A DNA stretch of 64,000 bases, taken from the NCBI GenBank assembly GCA_013365325.1, contig JABVXV010000193.1, forward strand, positions 53,501-117,500, given 5' to 3'. Source of the DNA: Dipetalonema caudispina. Lineage: Eukaryota; Nematoda; Chromadorea; Rhabditida; Onchocercidae. The notes under the pieces were generated by a model that saw nothing but the letters and a program-made list of their open reading frames with translations, had not been told where the DNA came from and made no database searches. A program made the position numbers and the translations under genes. Shown one piece after another: positions 13,031-25,400 of this stretch (positions are counted from its first letter, which is position 1; the number at the start of each line of letters is the position of its first letter).

Positions 13031-13116
13031 CGTATATATAAATATATATATATGTGTGTGTGTGTGTATCGGTGGGTGTGTGTGTGTGTGTTTGTCTGTC
13101 TGTGTATATATGTATG
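13031..13116. repeat. Compound TA/TG microsatellite
   Basis: Interrupted TA units pass into TG units and then GTCTG and TATATG variants. It lies 340-430 bp upstream of the myosin ATG. Confidence 0.85.
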
Positions 13117-13347
13117 TTGTAAAGTAGAAGGTTGGAGTGAGAACGAAAAGCTAGATTGCATTTCACTTCACTTTACGTCAACTTCACGATATTCTCCAGG
13201 CTATAAGGCATCAAGCAGAAGAAAGTGATCAGTGAAAAGTCGTGGCGGTAACTGCACCTCATATTTTATCGGTTAAAGAAGGAAGAAGGCTTGTTGTACG
13301 TTCAACGAGGAATTTAATTTGGGCTGAAATCTTTTGCGCATCTGCTC

Positions 13348-13353
13348 CAGCTG
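13348..13353 (+). promoter_or_regulatory. CAGCTG E-box near the myosin start
   Basis: Third CAGCTG hexamer, about 110 bp upstream of the myosin ATG and inside the probable promoter or outron. A possible acceptor (ATTATAACAG) ends at 13430. The myogenic interpretation is inference. Confidence 0.3.
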
Positions 13354-13458
13354 TCAATTCTAATTTTGCTTGCATTGAAATTGCAACAACAATAGCAGCA
13401 ATAATAAATAAATAGCAATAATTATAACAGAAGGAGTGTGTCAAACTAAATTCCAAGT

Positions 13459-16400
13459 ATGGATTGCGAAAATAATCCAGCATGGCCATTTTTGCGACAG
13501 TCGCGCGAACAAATGATTGCAGTATGATTTTTGTTTCTTATTTGCTTAGTTACTTATTTAATTCTTCTTTCTTTTTTAAAATGATCTATAATTTTTTACC
13601 GCATTTCCATGATCTCAATAGTTTCATTTGGGGAATTTAGATTTTCATCAAATAAATCGCATCATTAAGTAATAAATTGCCATAACAACTATAAAAATGA
13701 TAATATACTTATAGTATGCAAGATAAATTACAGGAAATTGGTGATTTTTTTGCAATTACTAAAATTAGTGATGATTAATTAGTGCGTCAATTTTTGTTGC
13801 TATCTTTACCTGATTTCCAATTTCCTGATTTCTTTCATTCATTTATTCAATTCTATTTCAACATTATGATTCGTATTTCATCGTTCACATGTTATTACTC
13901 AACCATTTTACTCATTTGTCTCATTCCTAAGCGCGAATAATGTTCGAATTACACATTATCCATTGCTTTCAAAAGGGTGAATTTCTAATGTTTAATTAAA
14001 ATTTAACTGAAATCAAAACTACTATTTTATGAATCAATACCAGAATCACCTATTCTTCTATGTTTATATGTAATTTCGGAGATGTACAAGCGAAATGTGA
14101 TACTAACCTCTACTTACTTGGTATCTTTTATTGACACGGAAGGAATGAATTTTCAAGGTTTAAGTAAAATTAATACGAAAACTTCAATCATATGAAATGC
14201 AAATTACAAAAAATGATTAAATTTCGGAAAAGTTCACGTTCTAATGAATGACCGAAAATGATTCAACTAAAAGTTTCGTGTTATTTGTTTTGTCAAAAAA
14301 AAAAAAGATTTGGCCTTGAAGAATTAGTAATGAATGAAATGATGGAAGCGGACAGACAGATAAACAAACGAAGGAATAAAATGAACAAAATGACAAACAG
14401 ATGCCCATGTCGAACTGAATGTACTAACCCTTCAACACGGGCAAATATTCTATCTTATCCTTAAATACTTCAATTTTTTTTAGAAGAAAAAGTTTAATTT
14501 GAACGGGCAATCTTTAACCAAAGAATAATTCGTGAAGGTTTTTTATACTGTTGAATCAAAAAATATCTCATTTATATCATTTCAATTTTTTACTGTCTAA
14601 TTAAAAGTATGATAAATTATAAAATTTGACCTTAAATTACCTGATTTTTATGATCATAAAATCCTCGGTTTTTTCCGACATTTTTCCTTTTGTTTTTCTT
14701 TTACTTCTTTATCGTTTCAAATCTTAATTTCATTGTTAAAATATTTTTTTCTCCCTTTTTCTCTCCATCACTCTTTTTCCAGAATTTAGGTTTATAATTC
14801 ATTATTGAGACTAAGATTTATTTTTATATTTTAGTCTATTTTGAATTTACATTAAAAGATAATCATTACAGAAAGTAGCGGTCATTTGAGGTCATTTGAA
14901 ATTAGTGTTACTCGAGGCTATAAAGATGATATCATGATTCAAGAGCCATAACTTTATGGAGAGTCATCTACCTTCCAATTCTAACTAATTATCAAGGCAA
15001 AAGAATCTAATTGTGAGCGATTTTTATGTTTTATTTTTTGTTTTGTCTTTAGGACCAGTCGAAGCCATACGATTCGAAGAAGAATGTATGGATTCCGGAT
15101 GCGGAAGATGGTTACATTGCTGCGGAAATCAAATCTAGCAAGGGTGACACAGTCACTGCAGTTTCTGTTCGTGGAAATGAGGTTCCTTTCATTGTATAAT
15201 TTTTTATACTTAAAGAAATCTGCTCAAAATAAAAAGGAAATTAAAACACATTTCTTAAATTAATGAAATCTTGGTTTATCTTTCTAGCTTTAAATGAAAA
15301 TAATAAATTTGATTATGATGCTATGACATTGTAATGAAATGAAAGATTTTCCAAATGCTTTTTGTCTAATCTCTTTGATAACAATGTCATGATAAAAATT
15401 TTCGTAACTTTTTGAAATCGAATAGAGTGTAAATTTGATTAAATATTCATAGTTCTAGGGAAGAATCAGAATTAGGCTTAATAAAAATTTGACTGTCTTT
15501 TTTTACCTTCTTTTTTTCAAAAAAAAATTTAAACTCATCAGATTCCTCGTTTTTATTGTACATACACATAGAGAGGAGAAGATAATTTCCCAATAAATTA
15601 CAATTGAAGTGTTCTCAACGTGACATGATGAAATGAGACTTAACATTTTAAAAGAGAAAAAAAGAAGTGATCGTTCTAGAAAATACAAATTAATCTATTA
15701 ACATTAATTATTCCATCTCACTTGTTTGGAAACTTACACTTTTTTCTTTTCCAGGTAACGCTCAAAGCAGAAATTGTGCAAGAAATGAATCCACCAAAAT
15801 TTGAAAAAACGGAAGACATGTCAAATCTTACTTTCCTGAATGACGCTTCCGTTCTGCATAACTTACGTTCGCGCTACAGTCAGATGTTAATTTATGTAAG
15901 TTTTTTTTTTCAGAATTTCATGTGTAGCATATTAATGTAAACAGTCGCTTATTCCTGTTCGTTTTATTGGCTTTTTTTTCAGTAAATCTTAAAGAAAAGT
16001 CATTTCTATTCCCTCTCTTAGCCTAAAATGAAGTGAAATTTTAACTGGTGGTAGCCATGATAATTTTTAAGTAATATTAATTAGCTAATAAGATTTGCAC
16101 GCAAATTTGCTGTAAAGTAGCTAGACGCATGCTAGTTTGCAATTTTAGTTAAATTTATTTTCAGACATATTCAGGACTGTTCTGTGTCGTGATTAATCCT
16201 TACAAGAGACTTCCGATTTATGAACCATCCGTAGCCGAAATGTATATGGGTAAACGACGAACCGAAATGCCTCCTCATTTATTTGCTGTTTCTGATGAAG
16301 CTTACCGGAATATGTTAGTCGATCATGAGAATCAATCGATGTTAATCACCGGTGAATCTGGTGCCGGAAAAACAGAAAATACCAAAAAGGTCTTTTCTTT

Positions 16401-19400
16401 TTTCTTGATATTTTTTTGAAATAAAATTTTTAAATGATAGCAATATTATATATTTACATGTTCGTGTAATGTAAGAGAAGGATACGGTAAGAATATGATA
16501 TAACGATTTATTCATGCTCCAATTTATAAGTGAAACAATTTTAATGCGAAAGTTTTAGTATTTAACTGTATGGTTCTTCCCCTTGAATCATTACATGCAG
16601 TAATGAAACATGAAACATAGCCGGAAATTTCAAATAAATCGGAATTATTTTAAGTCAGCCGATTCAAAATTAGTAAAAGTGACGAAGTAATTCCATAATG
16701 TTAGCATCATGAACCATATATGATCGTGTCAATATCCGGATCCTATTAACTGGAAGTGTGTTAATTGGATATTGTTGTTGTTGATAATATCTTTTATTAT
16801 ATTTAATGAAACAATGATTTCAGGTTATTGCTTACTTTGCAACGGTAGGAGCATCACAGCAGGAAAGTGCGAGAAAGAATGAAGCAGCACCACCATCGGA
16901 TCAACCGGCTAAAAAGAAAGTAACCTTGGAAGATCAAATCGTCCAAACAAATCCGGTACTGGAAGCATTTGGTAATGCAAAAACTGTCCGAAACAATAAT
17001 TCATCGCGATTTGGCAAATTCATTCGAATTCATTTCTCCAAGCAAGGCCGTGTCGCATCATGCGACATTGAACATTGTTAGTTTCCTAAATTATTCTTAA
17101 AATTTAATTGTAAAATTACAAAAGTGATATTTTAACCAACGAAATTATGCCATATCTTCTGATAATATGATATTATTACTATATTCTCAAATGTGCACTA
17201 TTGCATTGGCTTCCTGATGGTGCCTCCATTTAATCGATCCGGAAATAACTGTTTACGGATGAATTGAATTTTTTTGCCCTGAATGAATAACCAACCAATT
17301 TAACTGACTAATTTTTAACAATTTCTTCCCAATTTATTCAGAACATTCAAAAATATATTCTTTTAACATTACTGGATCCTTCCTATCTTCATACTGAAAT
17401 AAAACTATCCAGCTAAGTTAGATTTAATGTACAAAGGAAATACCAAAAATCATTTGTCCGATATGATTTTAAAAGAATTTAACACCTCCAAAGATTTCCA
17501 AACATAAGCATGCATTGAAATTTGTAACTTCTTAGTTATTTTGAAATTTCAAAAAACAAAAGATTCTACGTTTCAGATTTGCTAGAAAAATCTCGTGTTA
17601 TTCGACAAGCTCCAGGCGAACGATGCTATCATATATTCTATCAGCTTTATTCCGATTTTATACCAGCATTGAAGAAAGAATTGTTGTTGGATAAGCCGTT
17701 AAAAGAGTATTATTTCGTTGCACAAGCAGAGCTTACAATTGATGGTGTTAATGATAAGGAAGAACATCAACTCACCGATGAAGCTTTTGATATTTTACAT
17801 TTTTCACCGGAGGAAAAAGTGAACTGTTATAAATTAATGGCAGCAATAATGCATATGGGAAATATGAAATTTAAGCAAAGGCCACGTGAAGAACAAGCGG
17901 AACCGGATGGTACGGAAGATGCTGACAAAGCATCCAAAATGTATGGTATAGGTCATGAAGAGTTCCTGAAAGCACTAACAAAACCAAAAGTAAAAGTTGG
18001 CAATGAATGGGTAAATAAAGGTCAAAATATCGAACAAGTAACATGGGCCGTTGGTGCTATGGCCAAAGGCTTGTATTCAAGGGTTTTCAACTGGCTTGTC
18101 AAAAAATGCAATAAAACCTTGGATCAGAAAGGTATTTCGCGAGATTTTTTCATTGGTGTATTGGATATTGCCGGATTTGAAATTTTCGACGTAAGTTCAT
18201 GCTGTTTTTTTTTACTGGAAATTTTAAAATTATAATACTTGAAATTCTTATTGAATTAAATTCTTTCTGGCAAATTAACTAATCCTTTTTCAAATTATCC
18301 AGATTTGAAAAGTTTCAAATAGAAATTTTCTGATATTTAAAATTTACCTAAAATATCCTCTGAATAAATGACATAAGTAGTAGAGGAAAGATTTCTTACC
18401 ACATTCTAACTTTAATATGTTTATACTCTAATTACTAAAGTACATTAAATTATTTATAAGCACCGAATCTAACTTAATTTATTTTCCAGTTCAATTCTTT
18501 CGAACAACTTTGGATCAATTTTGTGAACGAAAAATTGCAACAATTTTTCAATCATCACATGTTTGTATTGGAACAGGAAGAATATGCTCGTGAAGGCATT
18601 CAATGGACATTTATTGATTTCGGTTTAGATTTGCAAGCATGCATTGAATTAATCGAGAAACCGTTAGGAATTCTGTCGATGTTGGATGAGGAATGCATCG
18701 TACCCAAAGCTACCGATCTTACTTTGGCCCAGAAATTAAATGATCAACATTTGGGTAAACATCCAAACTTTGAAAAGCCAAAACCACCGAAAGGGAAACA
18801 AGGTGAAGCGCACTTTGCCATGAGACATTATGCGGGTACTGTTCGATATAATGTAAGCAATTGGCTGGAAAAGAACAAGGATCCGTTAAATGATACCGTT
18901 GTATCTGTCATGAAGCATTCAACTGGTAATGCGCTATTAACCGAAATCTGGCAAGACTATACGACACAGGAAGAAGCTGCTGCTGCTGCTAAAGGTTTAT
19001 TCGAAATTAGATTTTTAATTCGTTTTAACGAATTGTTTTAACTGAAAAATTCAAATTATAAATTAAATAATCTTTGCTAGTATAATCTGAAAATGAGTCG
19101 TAACACTAGTTTAGCTTTTACCTAATCGGTAAATTATCCTTCCAGTACTCATAGATTAGTGAAATTTGAGGCAGCAATACATGATACATTGATATTGTTT
19201 TAAAAAATTTCATGGTCGTAATACTCCTTGATCATTCCCGTTCTCATATGATTGACATATACTTCTAATCCGATGATCGATGACAAAATCATCAGAATAT
19301 GCTGAATTTTTTTGTTGTAAAAAAAGAAATAAAATTGTGAGACTCACCAAAAAAAATTTTCCCAATTTATTATAAAATTAAATATTTCACTAAAACTTAG

Positions 19401-22400
19401 TTATTTCAAGTTTCAAACCATACTTATAATCTATAATTATTCCTATTCCGTTATTGTCATATACGCTCGTTATTTATTTCAGACGGAGGGGGAGCAGGCA
19501 AGAAGAAGGGTAAATCCGGTTCATTCATGACGGTTTCCATGTTATACCGTGAATCATTGAATAATCTGATGACAATGTTGAATATGACTCATCCACACTT
19601 CATTCGTTGTATCATCCCAAATGAGAAGAAACAATCCGGTTTGCTGGATGCTGCTTTGGTATTAAATCAGCTTACATGTAACGGTGTATTGGAAGGTATT
19701 CGTATCTGTCGTAAAGGTTTCCCTAACAGGTATTACTTATTCCATAAAATTATTTAAGAGCATCATATCTGAATTGATTTTAGTTGAAAATTTTCAAGTT
19801 TACCGCAAGAATTTCAATTTTAAATATATCTTGAACAACTTTCCTAAACTATCAAAACATCTATTTTAATAAATTTTGTTTAGAACAAAATTTATTAAAA
19901 TTTCGCTTAACCTTGCTAATGATTTTTTCATCTGATATATTATGAAATAGCAAAATTTATCTTAGGATCAAACATTTGTCTAATTTCATTTATTTGCAAA
20001 TGTAAACTCTTATATTAAATAATCTATAAAATTCTCTTTTTTTTGATTAAATAAATTTTATTTGTAGAATGCTACACAAAGATTTCAAGCAACGTTACTC
20101 ACTGCTTGCCGCAGATGAATCGGTGAGTACCACAGATGCTAGGAAATGTGCATCAACAATGTTGGACAGGATTGTAAAAGATGGTATTTTGACGGAAGAA
20201 AACTTCCGAATTGGCGAAACGAAAGTTTTCTTCAAAGCAGGTGTATTAGCGCATTTAGAGGATGTCCGTGACGAAGCATTGAAGACGCTTATGACGAAAT
20301 TACAGTCTCAGATTAAATGGTACCTAGGTTTAACCGATAAAAAACGACGTATTCAACAAAAAGCCGGTTTACTTGTTGTACAACGAAATGTTCGTGCATG
20401 GTGCTCAGTAAGAACATGGGAATGGTTCAAGTTGTACACAAAAGTTCGACCGATGTTAAAGGAAGGAAAGATTGCGGAAGAGATGGAAAAATTACAGGAC
20501 AAATTAAAATCTCTTGAAGATACGCTACGAAAAGAGGAAAGTATGCGGAAAAGTTTGGATGATACTGCGAAGAAAATGGAAACTGAAAAAGCGGAATTAT
20601 TTGAAAAACTCGAAGCTGTTAAGAATAATCTTACTAAATCTGAGGGGAATCTTTCGAAAATGGAAACTGCAAAATCGGATGCTGACAAAAAACTTGAGGT
20701 AAAAGTTATTATGGCTTTTATATTTTCTGGATTTCTTCTCTTAAATTTGTTTAATTTAATCTTAATGCCTTCTAATTCGAAGTGAAACCGGGCTATTGTC
20801 ATGATAACTAGGAAACCTGCTTAATAAAGCCCAGTTCGGATGTTCTGGGCAAAAGTGTAATAGCATGAAAATTTCTTATTTATTTCAAAGTTTTTATTTT
20901 TTCAGGAACTAAATGAACAACTTGCTGACGTTGAGGATCAAAATACGGAAATTCAGCGATCCAAAAAGAAGGTCGAAGGTGAAATTGATGCCTTAAAGAA
21001 GCAAATTCAGGATTTAGAAATGAGTGTACGTAAAGCAGAAATGGAAAAGCAGTCGAAGGATCATCAGATTCGTTCACTTCAAGATGAACTACAACAACAG
21101 GGAGAATCTGTGACCAAATTAAATAAGGAAATAAAACATCAGGAAGAGTTGAATAAGAAAATTACGGAAGATTTGCAGGGTGAGGAAGATAAAACAAACC
21201 ATGCAAATAAGATAAAAAGTAAACTGGAGCAAACGCTTAATGATTTGGAAGATAACTTGGAACGTGAACGACGTGCAAAAGCTGACAGTGAAAAATCGAA
21301 GAGGAAACTTGAAGGGGAATTGAAAATTGCGCAAGAAACTATAGAAGAAGCAACACGCCAACGACGTGACCTAGAAAATAATATGAAACGAAAAGAAACC
21401 GAATTGAATGCTCTAAGTAGCCGGCTAGAAGATGAACAATCGACAATCAGTAAGTTACAACGACAAATCAAAGAGTTACAAAGCCGCGCAGCAGAACTGG
21501 AAGATGAGGTGCATAATGAGCGACAATCTCGATCTAAGACTGATAAAGCTCGTTCTGATATTCAACGTGAATTGGAGGAATTAAACGATCGTTTAGACGA
21601 GCAAGGTGGTGCCACGGCTGCTCAAGTGGAAATCAATAAGAAACGTGAAGCTGAATTAGCTAAGCTTCGACGTGACATCGAAGAAGCCAATCTGAATCAT
21701 GAAAGTCAACTAGCTGCTCTACGTAAGAAGCATATAGATGCTGTTGCAGAATTGACCGATCAATTAGATCAAATCCAAAAACAAAAGCAAAAGTTGGAAA
21801 AGGATAAGTCACAGTATGTACGAAATGCGGAAGATTTAGCTGCTCAGTTAGATGGTGAATGTGCTGCTAAAGTTAGTAATGAAAAATTAGTGAAACAATT
21901 CGAATCACAATTAAATGACCTTCAAGCTCGAGCAGATGAGCAGTCTCGTCAACTTCATGATTACAGTTCAATTCGTAATCGTCTTGGAAACGAAAACAGC
22001 GATATGATACGACAATTGGAAGATGCGGAAGAGCAGGTTGCAACATTACAGCGATTCAAAGCTCAGTTAACGCAACAAATTGAAGATATCCGCTCATCCG
22101 CTGACGAAGAAGTACGTGAGCGACAAGCACTTTCGGCACAAGTAAAGAATCTGCAAGTCGAAGCGGAACAGGCACATAACAATTTGGAGGAAGAGATCGA
22201 ATCGAAGAATGAAGTGGCCAGACAATTGAGTAAAGCAAACGGTGAAATTCAACAGTGGCAATCACGTTTTGAACAGGATAGTATGCTTCAAGCTACTGAA
22301 ATTGAAGAAACTCGTCGTAAGCAAGGTATTAAGATTAGTGAATTACAAGAAGCTCTTGAACAAGCTAATCAGAAGATTATATCATTGGAAAAAGCAAGAT

Positions 22401-25400
22401 CACGCCTTCTTGGAGACCTTGATGATGCACAGGTTGATGTTGAACGTGCAAACACTGTAGCGAGCCAGCTCGAAAAGAAGCAAAAAGGTTTTGATGCAGT
22501 AAGTTTTGATTTTTGTTTCGATATGTTGCAATTACAAAGAGTTAAAATCTAATCGATGTATCTCATTGAAATAAGTTAATAGTATGGGTTGAATTGTAGC
22601 GAAGTATGGCGCAACGTATTTTTGAAGAGTTAATGTTAGACTACGTAATTTTACGGTCATGACCCTGTCGATCACTTCTTCAGCACTTCTGGTTTTAACT
22701 GGGATGTAGCTTGGCTCATCAGGTAGTGCAAGTCATGGTAAGAAAAAGTGCTTAAGTGATAATGTGGTGAGTTAGTTTCAAGTATCCTTTGAAATTTAAT
22801 AGAAAATTTCTTTTATGAATTGCAAGAATTTACGCTTTTTGAGAGATAAAACAGCAATAATTCAGTAATCTGAGTATTTTTATTCAAATTTTCGAGAACT
22901 TCAGTGATCAAATACTTGCAGCTTGTTGATGAATGGAAAAAGAAAGCTGATGATATGGCGGCGGAACTTGATGCTGTTCAACGTGAAGTGCGAAGTCTAT
23001 CCACGGATTTGTTCAAAATGAAAACAACCTATGAAGAACATTCCGAAACTGTTGAAGGACTCCGTCATGAAAATAAAGCTTTAAGTAATGAAATTAGGGA
23101 TCTCACTGATCAACTCGGTGAAGGTGGACGTTCTCAACATGAAATGCAAAAAATGATCCGACGATTGGAAATTGAAAAAGAAGAACTACAGCATGCTCTT
23201 GATGAAGCAGAAGGTAAATAATTGAATAATTCAAGAAAAAAGAAGCATTTAAATCAAGAATACGTAATTTGTTCAAAATTTTTAGACTTCAAATGAGGGT
23301 AATTTTATGTAAATTATGTCAAATGCATATGACCATTAATGTTTTAGGAGCATTAGAAGCAGAAGAAAGTAAAGTAATGCGAGCCCAAGTGGAAGTTTCG
23401 CAGATACGTTCTGAAATTGAGAAAAGAATACAGGAGAAAGAAGAAGATTTTGAAAATACCCGGCGAAATCATCAACGTGCATTGGAATCAATGCAAGCGT
23501 CATTGGAAGCTGAATCAAAGAGTAAAAATGAGCTTTTGAGAGTGAAGAAAAAGCTTGAATCAGATATCAATGAGCTCGAAATTGCACTGGATCATGCCAA
23601 TAAAGGAAATGCGGATGCACAGAAGAACCTGAAACGATGCACGGAACAAATCCGTGAAATCCAACTACAGGTTTGTTAGTCTAAACCTGGAAATTATCTA
23701 TTAGGTTAAGATTGTGGAGATTTTTCGAAATCAGTCAAGTAAGAATAAAATTATGGGACTAAAAGTAACTGATAAGCTGTCATTTATTTGCTAATGTGTG
23801 CAGATTTAAGCAAGATCCGTTTTATAAGAATGGTTATTTACCAACAGTAAGAGAATTGGTAGAAAGAATGTTAACTGGATATTGAATTATGTTTAAACTG
23901 GTAAGAAGTGATTAATTATTGAAATTAATAATGTAGAATAATACTTCTAGTAAGTAAATAAAATAGTAACTTTAAGGTCCTTATGTCATAGGATGTAATC
24001 AACGATAGAGGTTTAAATTTCTGAGGTTTTTTATTATTAATATCAATTTTCGTTTAAAAAATATTATATTACTAATGTGATAAACACCAATTTCTGGAAT
24101 AATCACTATTGAAGTAAAGAGTATTGAGGAAAAAAAATTTATGGGAGACAGCAGAATTTTATTAGTTTTAGGTGTAATGTGTTGTGATTGTATGGCGTTG
24201 CTTTTTATGGTTTTATATTATTTTTATCAGAAAAACAAAAAAGGTTGAGAATTGAGACAAAGTAAATTATTTTGATAATAAATTAAATATTCAGGAATAT
24301 AAAAGTTGTGGTTAGAATTATTTCTCTAACAGTTTTGGTAGTAGTTTTGCTATTAATTTTGTTTTATTATATGTGGTTTAGTTATTTTAACCGATCTATT
24401 ATTATTCTGGAATAGGGGACGAAAGTTGTAAGCAAACAATTCTTTGTTATAGTGCAAATAATATTACTATCATTTCATTGTTGATTGACAGTAATAAAGT
24501 GAATTCGCAATTTTTTTTAGTTAAACAGAAGTTATTTTTTCTTGGAAAGAAATATATCAGAAAATTTATTGCTGCTTTAGCATATTTTTTCAATCTCTTA
24601 AAAATAATTTATGAAAAATTTCTAGAAAGCCAGCAGTAATTTGGATTCAAAAAATTAAAACTGAACTTTATATTTGTAATTTTGATAGATTGAAGAAGAA
24701 CAACGACAACGCGATGAAATGAAGCAGCATTATTATACTGCTGAGAAACGTGCACAAATTTTGGAAGCTGAAAAGGATGAAATTGGCCAAGCATTGGAAC
24801 AAGCGGAACGAGCCCGAAAACAAGCAGAACTGGAAGCAAGTGAAAGTCGTGATCAGGCTAATGAATTAAGTATGCAAGTCAGTAATCTTAGCGCTGCAAA
24901 AAGGAAAGCTGAAGGGGAACTGCAGGCAAGTTATCATTGCAAGAGTAATTTTATGCAATTAATTAAGTGGTTGGTGTAGTAATCACTGATCAGTTACTTC
25001 CATAATGTTCTTAAATTTGATAGCGGAAAAATTAAGATTAATTTTTTCGTCAGTTCAGCCATAATAAGTAATAAAGGGCTATAGCAGTATCCTCAGAATC
25101 AGAAGAAATGAATTTAATTTGCGTGAAAATTTAATTTTCTAGGCTATTCACGCAGATATGGATGAAACATTGAACGAGTTTCGCGCTTCGGAAGAACGAA
25201 GTAAGAGAGCAATCGCTGATGTTGAAAGGCTTGCCGAAGAATATCGGCAAGAACAAGAACACGGTTTGCATATTGATAGGATGAGAAAGGGCCTTGAAGC
25301 ACAAATCAAAGAAATGCAGGCAAGTTCTCCTTTTTCTTTCTTTAAAAAAATCTAAAACCAGTTAAAATTTTAATTGTTTTTATAACAAATGGCATTTAAA

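Larger units (their letters stand above)
8152..13458. other. Intergenic region between the divergent Egalitarian-like and myosin genes
   Basis: About 5.3 kb with no exon that I can support. It holds poly-T at 10560-10584, a TA microsatellite at 12637-12660, mixed TA/TG repeats at 13031-13116 and three CAGCTG E-boxes. It must contain the promoters of both divergent genes. A few open frames of 60-110 codons occur but are AT-driven or low complexity. Confidence 0.55.

Noticed and set aside
13259..13489. A 76-codon minus-strand open frame over the myosin start
   Set aside because: It overlaps the first coding exon and promoter of myosin in antisense, with no domain or splice support.
20353..20802. 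A 149-codon minus-strand open frame rich in Ser and Phe
   Set aside because: It is antisense to the conserved myosin IQ/rod exon; coiled-coil Lys/Glu codons read backwards give Phe/Ser-rich frames.
21119..21471. Minus-strand open frames rich in Phe, Ser and Leu
   Set aside because: Antisense shadows of the myosin rod exon 20906-22498.
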